From: CAYOBW01 sp964402115
GTDB taxonomy: Bacteria > Verrucomicrobiota > Kiritimatiellia > UBA8416 > CAYOBW01
NCBI GenBank assembly: GCA_964402115.1
Contig: CAYOBW010000113.1
Location: forward strand, 1 to 22,122
Length of the DNA stretch: 22,122 nt
Direction of reading: 5' to 3'
A program made the position numbers and the translations under genes. Below the pieces are notes generated by a model. That model searched no databases, was not told the DNA's origin, and saw only the letters and a list, made by a program, of their open reading frames with translations. Positions 8,701 to 15,048 of this stretch are shown here, one piece after another. Positions within the stretch are counted from its first letter, which is position 1; each line of letters opens with the position of its first letter.

Positions 8701-9080
8701 ACCTCGACGAACTCGGCAGGGCCCTGGACCTTTGCATGGCCCGCTTGCCGCCCAACGTCAAGCCGGACATCTACCTGGACCTGGCCGCGCGCTACTCGGC
8801 GGCCGGCCGGCTGGATCGCATGGAGCAGACCCTCGTGGAGTATGTGCGCCTCACGCCCACCGACTGGAAGGCGTGGCTGGACCTGGGGGTTGTGCAGCTC
8901 GAACTCAAGAAGCTGAAGGCGGCCGTGACCTCGTTGCAGCAAGCCGTGCGGTATAGCAACGGCGAGGCCCTGCAGACGATCGAGTCCGACCCGCGATTCG
9001 CGCCCGTGCGCAAGCAGGTCTTGCTGCCGACGCCCCAGCGAAACCTGCTGGGGATCCCCGGCGTGACGCCGGAGAGGTGA
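5718..9080 (+). CDS. DUF2723 (GT117/TMEM260-like) membrane glycosyltransferase with C-terminal TPR repeats
   Basis: This 1120-residue protein is probably a GT-C-fold enzyme that uses a lipid-linked sugar on the outer face of the inner membrane. The hallmark DUF2723 N-terminus is clear. A first membrane helix at about 24-40 leads into APTVTLEDSGELAVAG with acidic EDSGE at 46-50, then HPPGYP at 62-67. About a dozen hydrophobic segments follow up to roughly residue 590. A soluble region of about 600-830 contains the conserved GGTDPGRFVPTYM and VRPDVFLI stretches. From about residue 845 to 1085 the helices look like TPR repeats, clearest at LAARYSAAGRLDRMEQTLVE and LDLGVVQLELKKLKAAVTSL. Human TMEM260, in the same family, is an O-mannosyltransferase. 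The polyprenyl-P-mannose synthase two genes upstream fits that chemistry. GGGGAG lies 13 bases before the ATG. Acceptor and sugar are unknown. Confidence 0.87.
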   Translation: MASTTIDTEAPPTRFLRKLDWSAFWTTFLISFIGYFLTLAPTVTLEDSGELAVAGDCLGVPHPPGYPIWTMLVWVFTKVFAFVHFRGQPNPAWSIGLASAVFGALAAGISAMLVCRSGTDLLRVARDTAQKPRHATEDWICWMGGVVSSLLFAFTPVMWSQTVIVEVYALNSFFLTIVLLLSYWWMVQPSNRLLYVTAFIFGLGLTNYQVLLLAAIPLAIVIFLKNIGLFRDFLVVAIPLALLFVVWRGGILEGISHPTDFSDWASFTHTMYFYALVNFLILGLGFAFLPNGKTVAITILLAELGICFYAYMPLVSDLRKPLPMNWGYPRTWEGFKHAVTRGQYEKIEVTNVFSMQFIHQIGFYFSDLRIQYTLLAMPLGFLPFTVWRVLIGKQRVTALHAAVILGVPAVILGELHKYLGPGNALLEFAYKSLLLGVLALAALGLAIMGISQAVGVWKRFFGSPASSGTAGPSIPASEPPVRVIVDDLSQQWMLSTMVAFLMMSVALIALCNPKCDIQDNFIQKVKFIMSHELYALWIGYGIIFGLAFTDTFFRDNRAVIRLSLLGTALLPLIPIHRNLSDKELIRVYGGAEQNGYDFGWQFGNYQLRGAEAISEELSPDEEPLPNPEYPPEMGPDAVFFGGTDPGRFVPTYMIYGADVRPDVFLITQNALADNTYMSVMRDLYGDAIWIPAVEDSAKAFARYVDEVQSGKRPRNADLKIENGRVQVSGALGVMEINGILAQMIFERNIWKHSFYVEESYVIPWMYEYLLPHGLIMKIGHDLVVPPRAAAGAEAEPDIAYIARTYYAKQRDAVRDDMDFWDWYTRRLIDNPAFVRDIVARKSFSKLRSALGGLYANRGLYRFAEEAFQESRILYPLSPEANFRLVQEVYMPYRRFNEARQVIAWFGTQDPGNEKVKPFLGQMDDYRTLFERIGKLEKDYQTRPGDANTVFELAQLYWKAQQRRLFKDMADVLLASTNLPGQYYYGLTGMLQAGGYLDELGRALDLCMARLPPNVKPDIYLDLAARYSAAGRLDRMEQTLVEYVRLTPTDWKAWLDLGVVQLELKKLKAAVTSLQQAVRYSNGEALQTIESDPRFAPVRKQVLLPTPQRNLLGIPGVTPER

Positions 9081-9088
9081 GGCGGCGC

Positions 9089-9838
9089 TCAGTCTGCCAG
9101 GAACTCCGCTGCGAGGACGCTCAAGCCGAACAGGGCGGCCGTATCCGTGCGCAGCACCCGCGCCCCGAAGCTCACCGGCACCGCCCCGGCCGCCAGGATG
9201 GCCTGGGCCTCCGCCGGCGTGAAATCCCCCTCGGGTCCGATCAGCAACGCCACGTGGCGGGGCGGGGTGGGGCGGGCTGCAGCCGCCCGCACGACGTCCC
9301 GCAGCGGCTGAGGCTGCCCGGAGAGCAGGCCCGCCAGGCAGCAGTCCGCCGTAGCCGCCTCGCGCAACGCGGTCTCGAACGGCTGCACGGCTGACACTTC
9401 CGGCAGCCGCGGCGTGCCGCACTGCTTGGCGGCTGCCGCTGCAATGCGCATCCAACGGGCCACGCGCGCGGCCGCCTGCGGGGGATCGAGCCGGACGATG
9501 ACGCGCTGGGTCAGCACAGGCACGATGCGCGCGGCGCCCAGCTCGGTGGCCTTCTCGATGACGAGGTCCATGCGCGGCCCCTTGGGAATCGCCTGGTAGA
9601 GCCGCAACTCCACGGCGCCCGCCGCGACCGCGTGCGGCGGTTCGAGCAGGCGGAGTTCCACGCCCGCGGCGCTGCTCCGGCCGACCGTGGCCCGCGCCTG
9701 TTGGCCGGCGCCGTCGAAGACGACGACCGCTTCGCCCTCCGTGGCGCGCAAGACGTGCAGGAGGTGATGGGCTTCGGCGGGGGGCAGGGCGAGGATCCCC
9801 GCCGCCCAGTTCGCCCTTGGAACGTAACAGCGATGCAT
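9089..9838 (-). CDS. rsmE: 16S rRNA m3U1498 methyltransferase RsmE
   Basis: RsmE methylates N3 of U1498 in 16S rRNA at the decoding site, using S-adenosylmethionine. The 249-residue product has the small N-terminal PUA-like part (MHRCYVPRANW at the start, LLHVLR around 26-31). The SPOUT-type C-terminal domain follows, with IEKATELG at 94-101, the knot motif LLIGPEGDFTPAEAQAI at 198-214, and VLRTDTAALFGLSVLAAEF near the end. I chose the ATG at 9838, which has GGAG eight bases upstream and gives the standard N-terminus; an in-frame GTG at 9847 would add three residues. It begins 31 bases after dnaJ and is the last gene of grpE-dnaJ-rsmE, a common bacterial association. Its stop is only eight bases from that of the convergent DUF2723 gene. 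Confidence 0.94.
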   Translation of the reverse strand: MHRCYVPRANWAAGILALPPAEAHHLLHVLRATEGEAVVVFDGAGQQARATVGRSSAAGVELRLLEPPHAVAAGAVELRLYQAIPKGPRMDLVIEKATELGAARIVPVLTQRVIVRLDPPQAAARVARWMRIAAAAAKQCGTPRLPEVSAVQPFETALREAATADCCLAGLLSGQPQPLRDVVRAAAARPTPPRHVALLIGPEGDFTPAEAQAILAAGAVPVSFGARVLRTDTAALFGLSVLAAEFLAD

Positions 9839-9869
9839 GTCCACCACTCCGTCGGCGGGCGGCGCCGGA

Positions 9870-11057
9870 CTAGCCCGGCTTCCCGCCCTTCAGGATCGTT
9901 TCGCGCCGCTGCAGGAAAGTTTCCGCGCGGGCCTGGAACGCCTGCTCGATCGGGTAATTCCCGGGCGTGCGGTCATCCTGGAAGTCCTTCATCAGCTTCC
10001 GCTGCTTGGAGCTGAGCCTGGCAGGGACCTCGGCCACGACGCGCACGTGAAGATCTCCGCGGCTGCCGCCTTCGACGTTCGTCATGCCCTTGCCCCGCAG
10101 CCGGAACACCTTGCCGGTTTCCGTGCCAGGCGTCAGTTTGAGCTTGGCGTAGCCGTCGATGGTGGGCACCTGGATGTCGCCGCCCAGCACGGCCACATCC
10201 ATCGGCACGGGGATTTCGCAAATGAGGTCGTCGCCGTGGCGCTCGAAGATGTCATGCTTGCGCACGTGCAGGACGACGTAGAGATCGCCGGCCGGTCCGC
10301 CGTGCTGGCCGGCTTCGCCCTTACCCGCCAGGCGCATGCGCGAGCCCGTCTCGACGCCGGCCGGAATGCGCAGCGTGAGGCGCTTGCGCACGCGCACGCG
10401 GCCCGAGCCCTGGCAGTGGTGGCAGGGCTGGGTGACCACCTGTCCCGCGCCGCCGCAGACCGGGCAGGTCTGCCGCATCTGGAAGAACCCGCCGCCGGAG
10501 ACCAGTTCGCCGCGGCCGCTGCAGTGCTTGCAGGTCTCGCGCCGGCTGCCGGGGGCGACACCGCTGCCGCTGCAGGCGGTACACTCCTGGTCCACGGGCA
10601 GGGCCACTTCGCGCTCCGAGCCGAACGCCGCCTCCTCGAGATCGATTTCCAGGTCGAAACGCAGGTCGGCGCCGCGCTGGGTGCCGCCGCGCGCTCGCCC
10701 CCGGCCGCCGAAGAGGCCATCGAAGATGCCGCCGCCCTCGCCGCCGAAGAGGCTGCCGAGGATATCCTGCAGGTCGGCCCCGTGGGTGAAATCGCGCGAG
10801 AAGTCGAAGCCGCCGGGGCCGAAGGCGGATTTCAGGCCGTCATGCCCGTAGCGGTCGTACTGCTGGCGCTTGGCGGTGTCGCTGAGCACCTCGTAGGCTT
10901 CCGAGATCTCCTTGAACTTGTTCTCGGCGGTCTTGTCGCCCTGGTTGCGATCCGGGTGGTACTTCATGGCGAGCTTGCGGTAGGACTTCTTGATGTCGTC
11001 CGCCGAAGCGTCCCGGGGGACACCCAGGAGTTCGTAGTAATCCAGTTTCTGCGCCAC
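9870..11057 (-). CDS. dnaJ: Chaperone protein DnaJ (class A Hsp40)
   Basis: DnaJ is the cochaperone that delivers unfolded clients to DnaK and stimulates its ATPase. The 395 residues show all class A parts in order. The J domain at 1-70 has HPD at 34-36. A Gly/Phe-rich linker runs at about 75-125. Four CxxCxGxG zinc motifs start at 159, 176, 198 and 212, and the C-terminal substrate-binding and dimerisation region runs from about 225 to the end. The start is a GTG at 11057 with a strong AGGAGGAG site that overlaps the end of grpE; only three bases separate the two genes, so translation is probably coupled. No dnaK or hrcA is present in the window. Confidence 0.97.
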   Translation of the reverse strand: MAQKLDYYELLGVPRDASADDIKKSYRKLAMKYHPDRNQGDKTAENKFKEISEAYEVLSDTAKRQQYDRYGHDGLKSAFGPGGFDFSRDFTHGADLQDILGSLFGGEGGGIFDGLFGGRGRARGGTQRGADLRFDLEIDLEEAAFGSEREVALPVDQECTACSGSGVAPGSRRETCKHCSGRGELVSGGGFFQMRQTCPVCGGAGQVVTQPCHHCQGSGRVRVRKRLTLRIPAGVETGSRMRLAGKGEAGQHGGPAGDLYVVLHVRKHDIFERHGDDLICEIPVPMDVAVLGGDIQVPTIDGYAKLKLTPGTETGKVFRLRGKGMTNVEGGSRGDLHVRVVAEVPARLSSKQRKLMKDFQDDRTPGNYPIEQAFQARAETFLQRRETILKGGKPG

Positions 11058-11060
11058 GGT

Positions 11061-11711
11061 CTACTCCTCCTGCTGTGCCGGCGTGGCGGCGGATGGGCTG
11101 CCGTTGGAGACGACGACCTGGGCGGGGCGCAACAGGCGGTCGCCCAGGTTGTAGCCGCGCCGGACCTGGTGCAAAATGCCGTCCGCCTCGATCGTATCCG
11201 ACGGTAGGTGCGAAATCGCCTCGTGCAGCAGGGGATTGAACGTACCGGTGGCGTCGAAAGGCGTCAGCCCCGCGCGCGACAGCGCGGCGCGCAGCTGCTC
11301 GACGGCCAGCTTGAAACCCTGTGCGAAGGGCGCCGTCGCGGCGGCCGGATCGCTGGCAGCGGCTTGCTGCGCCAGGTCGAAATGGTCCAATGCCGGAAGC
11401 ACCTCGCGCAGGATGCTCTCGTTGGCCGCGAGGTGCAACTCGTTGCGTTCACGTTGCATGCGCTTGCGGTAGTTGTCGAAATCCGCCTGCAGCCGCAGCA
11501 GACGTTCCTTGAGTTCGTCGACCTCCGGATGGCGGCGGTGGAGCTTCTTCTTGTGCTCCTCCCGGTTCGCGGTCTCCGGGGACTCCAACGGGGTCTCGGC
11601 GGCGGACGGCGTATCTGTCACGGTTTCGTTTGCAGCCTCAAGCACGGCTTCGTCGGCCGTGGGGGTCTCTTCAGCCGCCCGGTCGTCCGGGTTGTTCTTC
11701 TGTTGCGTCAT
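11061..11711 (-). CDS. grpE: Nucleotide exchange factor GrpE
   Basis: GrpE releases ADP from DnaK and so completes the Hsp70 cycle in the cytoplasm. The 216-residue product has a long acidic, probably disordered N-terminus (about 1-60) and a charged coiled-coil region around 62-105 containing ELKERLLRLQADFDNYRKRM. The C-terminal beta domain carries the GrpE signature, running from FNPLLHEAI through GYNLGDRLLRPAQVVVS. A Gln/Glu-rich tail ends the protein. The ATG at 11711 is preceded by AGGAAGAGAG. TATGAA on the minus strand (11741-11746) could be a -10 box, but I see no matching -35, no heat-shock sigma consensus and no CIRCE inverted repeat. It is the first gene of grpE-dnaJ-rsmE. Confidence 0.95.
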   Translation of the reverse strand: MTQQKNNPDDRAAEETPTADEAVLEAANETVTDTPSAAETPLESPETANREEHKKKLHRRHPEVDELKERLLRLQADFDNYRKRMQRERNELHLAANESILREVLPALDHFDLAQQAAASDPAAATAPFAQGFKLAVEQLRAALSRAGLTPFDATGTFNPLLHEAISHLPSDTIEADGILHQVRRGYNLGDRLLRPAQVVVSNGSPSAATPAQQEE

Positions 11712-11781
11712 GTCTGTCTCTCTTCCTGTCGCCGGTCGTGTTCATACCGCAAACCGCCGGATGTTTCCCATCGGGGAACGG

Positions 11782-11815
11782 GCGGGATTCCCGCGCGGGT
11801 AGGGGCGTCGCGCCC
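11782..11815 (+). repeat. Tandem short hairpins, the second with a GTAG head (REP-like)
   Basis: Two perfect five-base-stem hairpins stand side by side between the phosphatase gene and grpE. The first is GCGGG-ATT-CCCGC at 11782-11794. The second is GGGCG-TCG-CGCCC at 11803-11815, headed by GTAG at 11799-11802. The first and its right flank match 20740-20755 at 15 of 16 positions. The second shares GTAGGGGCG with the REP-like hairpin at 150-179. They could slow or end transcription of the phosphatase operon, but there is no T-tract. Confidence 0.4.
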
Positions 11816-11821
11816 GCCGCC

Positions 11822-13282
11822 TCACGGGATGCGGATGACGACGAGCGTCATATCGTCATACTGCGACATCTGTCCGACGAATTGCAACACTTTCTCTTGG
11901 ATGTCGAGGGCCACGGCTCGCGCCGACTCGCCAGCCTGGGCCGCCGCGGATACGGTGACGGAGAGGTTCGGCACCCCCCACTCCTCATCGCGGCTGTTCT
12001 TGGCCTCGACCAGGCCGTCCGTGTAAGCCACCAGCAGATCGCCGGGGGCCAGTTGCACGCGTGTTTCGCCGAGAATCTGCTCGAACGACTCGGGCTCCGT
12101 CAACCCCATGGCCATGCCGCGTCCGCCGATGGGCGCGGGATCGCTGTTGGCGCCCGCCCGCCAGAGGAGCGGCTGGGGATGACCGCCGCGCGCGAGGGCG
12201 AGCTCGTGGGTGCGGGTATTCAACACCATGTAGAGGATGCTGATGAACATGTCGTTGGCCAAGTCCTGGCTCAGGATGCGGTTCATCGCCCGCAGAACGG
12301 CCCCGGGACTGCGCTGGCCCGGCGCCTGCACGCGCAAGACGCTGCGGCAGATGGACATGAAAATGGCGCCGGCAATGCTCTTGCCCGAGACGTCCGCGAT
12401 GGCGATGCCCAGGTGCTCGTCGTCCACGCGCACGAAGTCGTAGTAGTCGCCGCCCACATGGCGGGCGGCGACGCTGAAGGCGCTCAGGTCCACGTTCGGC
12501 AACTGGGGAATGTCCTTTGGCAGCAAGGTGTTCTGTATCTGTTTGGCGACCGACAGGTCCGCGTCCATCTTGGTCTTCTCGTCCAGCGCCGCCCCGACCT
12601 TCACGTAGTGGATCGAGACCGAGGCATGGTCGGCCAGCGCCTGCAGCAGGTCGAGATCGGACCGGTTGAAGGCGCCGCCGTCAATGGGATTGATGACGGC
12701 GATGACGCCGATTACCCGCCGCTGGAAGCGCATCGGCACGAGCAGGATCGAATGGATGGTCAGAATGTCCAGGTTGAATGTCGGAATCCGCGGATCGCCT
12801 TCGGCGCGCTCGATCAGAATGGCTTGGTTGCGGCTGTGCACCTCGCCCACGAGTCCGACCCCGGTCTTGATGGTCTGCGTGCGCACCAAGCGCTCAATGT
12901 AGCGAACCTTGCTGAAAGCGCCGGCCAGCCCGGCATCCACCTCGCCGGTCAGCGGAGGGAACACGCCACTGACGGCTACCGCGTGCAGTGTCTCGTCGTC
13001 GGGGTCCACCAGGTAGGCTGCCCCGGCGCCGCCGCGCGTCGTGCGCAGGGCATAGGACAGGACCCGTTTCAGGAGGGCGGTGCTGTCAACCGTCTCACTG
13101 TCCACGAACAATTCGCCGACATCGTAGATGAAGTTGAAGATGACGTCTTTTTCGCGCAGCAGAGCGTTCCGCTGGCGGCGAAAGCGGCGCACCGTCCGCA
13201 GCAGGAACACGACCGCCCCCGCCAGGATCAGATCCACCGCCACCACGATCCAGAAGCGCGGATCCAACCAGATATCGAACAT
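11822..13282 (-). CDS. Membrane-anchored GAF-domain SpoIIE/PP2C-type serine phosphatase
   Basis: This is a predicted signalling phosphatase that removes phosphate from a serine on a STAS-domain partner. The 486 residues comprise one N-terminal membrane helix (about 10-29), a short charged linker and a GAF-like sensor region (about 60-230). A helical connector containing AKQIQNTLLP (246-255) leads to the SpoIIE/PP2C catalytic domain. Metal-binding acidic motifs are intact: GGDYYDF at 277-283, IADVSGK at 295-301, YTDG at 420-423 and YDDMTL at 475-480. The architecture matches RsbU/RsbP-like regulators. Its ATG directly abuts the TAA stop of the STAS gene, strongly suggesting coupled translation and that the STAS protein is its substrate. 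The stimulus sensed by the GAF domain is unknown. Confidence 0.92.
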   Translation of the reverse strand: MFDIWLDPRFWIVVAVDLILAGAVVFLLRTVRRFRRQRNALLREKDVIFNFIYDVGELFVDSETVDSTALLKRVLSYALRTTRGGAGAAYLVDPDDETLHAVAVSGVFPPLTGEVDAGLAGAFSKVRYIERLVRTQTIKTGVGLVGEVHSRNQAILIERAEGDPRIPTFNLDILTIHSILLVPMRFQRRVIGVIAVINPIDGGAFNRSDLDLLQALADHASVSIHYVKVGAALDEKTKMDADLSVAKQIQNTLLPKDIPQLPNVDLSAFSVAARHVGGDYYDFVRVDDEHLGIAIADVSGKSIAGAIFMSICRSVLRVQAPGQRSPGAVLRAMNRILSQDLANDMFISILYMVLNTRTHELALARGGHPQPLLWRAGANSDPAPIGGRGMAMGLTEPESFEQILGETRVQLAPGDLLVAYTDGLVEAKNSRDEEWGVPNLSVTVSAAAQAGESARAVALDIQEKVLQFVGQMSQYDDMTLVVIRIP

Positions 13283-13819
13283 TTACGTGTCCTCGAGCTG
13301 CTTCAGATCCTGGCTGACGTACTCGATGACGCTGCGAAACTTGGGGAGGTTGTCCGGCGAGACACTTACCAGGGTCCGGTGAGCTTCCAGCATGGTCTCC
13401 AGCGTCAGGCGTTTGCTCGCCGTGTCCGCATCCAGGGACGACAGGCCGGCAATGTCGCCGAGGTACTGTCGCAACGCCCCTTCCACCGCGGCCCCGCTGT
13501 CGTGGATCTGGATCATCTGGTCCAGGCCCAGGGTTTCCAGCAGGCCGCGGGTTTTGGGCGTGAGATTCATCGCCACCACGCCGCCGTTCAACTTCCTGAG
13601 CTTCATCGCGATCCCGGCCAGGACGCCCATGAACGTGCTGTCCATGCCGATGCAGGCCTCCATGTCCACGACGAAACGGGTGCAACCGCGCTCGACGGCG
13701 GATTGGCTGAACTGCTTCAGCGCCGCTCCGGTCTTGAAGGAGCCGCGTCCGATGACCCGTACGAGCGCCGTTTGCCCGACAAGGGCCACCTGCACGCAAT
13801 CCTGTGGTTGTTCATTCAT
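13283..13819 (-). CDS. STAS-domain protein, anti-sigma-factor antagonist type
   Basis: The 178-residue protein has an N-terminal STAS domain of about 110 residues and a C-terminal extension. The segment DMEACIGMDSTFMGVLAGI at about 52-70 is the STAS phospho-site region; Ser61 in DST is the residue normally phosphorylated by an RsbW-type kinase and dephosphorylated by a PP2C enzyme. The extension from about 115 to 178 is helical, ends in SVIEYVSQDLKQLEDT, and is not part of the minimal SpoIIAA/RsbV fold. The gene is immediately upstream of and coupled to the SpoIIE-type phosphatase. GGGAG lies ten bases before the ATG. No histidine-kinase-like anti-sigma factor and no sigma factor are in the window, so the output is unknown. 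Confidence 0.88.
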   Translation of the reverse strand: MNEQPQDCVQVALVGQTALVRVIGRGSFKTGAALKQFSQSAVERGCTRFVVDMEACIGMDSTFMGVLAGIAMKLRKLNGGVVAMNLTPKTRGLLETLGLDQMIQIHDSGAAVEGALRQYLGDIAGLSSLDADTASKRLTLETMLEAHRTLVSVSPDNLPKFRSVIEYVSQDLKQLEDT

Positions 13820-13838
13820 GGCGCCATCACTCCCATTA

Positions 13839-13868
13839 ACGATACCCCCCGCATGCCGAGAACGTCAA
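13839..13868 (-). promoter_or_regulatory. Candidate sigma-70 promoter for the STAS/phosphatase operon
   Basis: On the minus strand TTGACG (13868-13863) and TATCGT (13844-13839) are separated by 18 bases, five of six and four of six matches to the sigma-70 consensus. The expected start of transcription would fall near 13832, inside the GGGAG ribosome-binding site, giving an unusually short leader. That makes the call uncertain. Confidence 0.33.
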
Positions 13869-13935
13869 TGGGCAACGTCCGGGTTTCGCGACTTTGCCCT
13901 TCACCGGATCGTCCGGAGTTGTTACCTTGCCCCGT

Positions 13936-15048
13936 ATGCGGATCTGCGTCGATATTCAACCTGCCGTGGGCCAGGTGGCCGGGGTCGGTCGCTACACCCA
14001 GCAGCTGGTGCGTCACCTGGCGCCGCTGTGTGCGCCCGACGAGCTTGTCTTGTTCTACTTCGATTTCCAACGGCGCGGTGCCGCCGGCCTGCCTGCGGCC
14101 ATCCAGCGACCCTGCCGCTGGCTCCCGGGTCGTGCGGCCAACCGCCTCTGGCGCACGACGCATGCGCCGCCGTTCAACTGGTTCGCCGGTCCGGCGGACG
14201 TCTATCACTTCACGAATTTCCTGATTCCCCCGCTTTCCCGCGGCCGTGCCGTGGTGACGATCTATGACCTGAGTTTCCTGCGTCATCCGGAAATGGGTGA
14301 CGACCGCAATGTCCGCTACCTCTCGGCCGGCATCCGGCACGCGGCGGCGCGTGCGGACGCTGTGCTGACCATCTCCGCCTTCAGCGCGGGGGAGATCACG
14401 GGCCTGCTGGGCGTGGATGCGGCGCGCGTGCATGTGATCTACCCCGGCATCTCGCCCGATTTCGCCCGTCCGGCGGACGATGCCATCGCCCGCGTGCGGC
14501 GCGAGCTGGGGCTGGAGCGGCCCTACTTGCTGAGCGTCGGGACGCTGGAGCCGCGCAAGAACGTGCCGTTCCTGGTGGACGTATTCGAGCAGTTGACGGA
14601 TTTCGACGGGGACCTGGTGCTGGCCGGCGCCCCCGGCTGGAAGTACGCGCCCATACTCGAACGTATCGCACGCTCGCCCCGGGCTGCCCGCATCCGTTAC
14701 CTGAGGCACGTGGGCGAGGGCTGTCTGCCTGCGCTCTACGCCGGCGCCTCGCTCTATGTGCAGTCCTCCTGCTACGAAGGCTTTGGGTTTCCTCCCGTGG
14801 AGGCCATGGCCTGCGGCACCCCGGTGCTCTCGTCCACGGGGGGCTCGCTGGCGGAGGTGGTTGGCGACGCCGGGGTGGTGCTGCCGGACTACGATGCCGG
14901 GAACTGGGCGGCGGAGGTGCGCCGTTTGCTGGGCGATGGGGCCAGGCGCGACCGCCTGGTTGCCGCCGGGCGCGCACGGGCTGCGCGCTACCGCTGGGAC
15001 GAGGCGGCCCGCCAGACCCTGGCGGTCTACCGGATGGTGGGCGCATGA
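13936..15048 (+). CDS. Glycosyltransferase family 4 protein (first of three)
   Basis: This is a GT-B-fold retaining glycosyltransferase that probably adds one sugar from a nucleotide donor during surface-polysaccharide assembly in the cytoplasm. The 370 residues begin MRICVDIQPAVGQVAGVGRY, typical of this group with a glycine-rich acceptor-side loop. The donor half has SVGTLEPRKNVPFLVDVF and the EX7E motif in YEGFGFPPVEAMACG, with Glu281 and Glu289. Upstream codons in the same frame start only with a TTG at 13894 and lack family resemblance, so I chose the ATG at 13936. A clear ribosome-binding site is missing; the nearest GGAG is 17 bases away. The gene is divergent from the STAS operon and overlaps the next gene by four bases. 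Donor and acceptor cannot be read from sequence. Confidence 0.92.
   Translation: MRICVDIQPAVGQVAGVGRYTQQLVRHLAPLCAPDELVLFYFDFQRRGAAGLPAAIQRPCRWLPGRAANRLWRTTHAPPFNWFAGPADVYHFTNFLIPPLSRGRAVVTIYDLSFLRHPEMGDDRNVRYLSAGIRHAAARADAVLTISAFSAGEITGLLGVDAARVHVIYPGISPDFARPADDAIARVRRELGLERPYLLSVGTLEPRKNVPFLVDVFEQLTDFDGDLVLAGAPGWKYAPILERIARSPRAARIRYLRHVGEGCLPALYAGASLYVQSSCYEGFGFPPVEAMACGTPVLSSTGGSLAEVVGDAGVVLPDYDAGNWAAEVRRLLGDGARRDRLVAAGRARAARYRWDEAARQTLAVYRMVGA

Noticed and set aside
9058..9072. CCGGCG-TGA-CGCCGG hairpin at the end of the DUF2723 gene as a bidirectional terminator
   Set aside because: It lies within coding sequence, has a short stem and no T-tract on either strand, so I cannot support a terminator.
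5493..9455. A 1320-codon open frame on the minus strand opposite the DUF2723 gene
   Set aside because: It is rich in His, Arg, Gln and Gly with no recognisable domain and shadows a gene with strong membrane and TPR features. Long antisense frames arise from high GC at third codon positions.
9837..11207. A 456-codon plus-strand frame opposite dnaJ
   Set aside because: dnaJ is certain on the other strand, and the frame has no domain resemblance.
11712..11821. CIRCE element or heat-shock promoter upstream of grpE
   Set aside because: I looked for the TTAGCACTC/GAGTGCTAA inverted repeat and a sigma-32-type box and found neither.
11630..14224. An 864-codon open frame on the plus strand opposite the STAS/phosphatase operon
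   Set aside because: It runs across two well-supported genes and into the glycosyltransferase in a different frame; composition is that of an antisense shadow.
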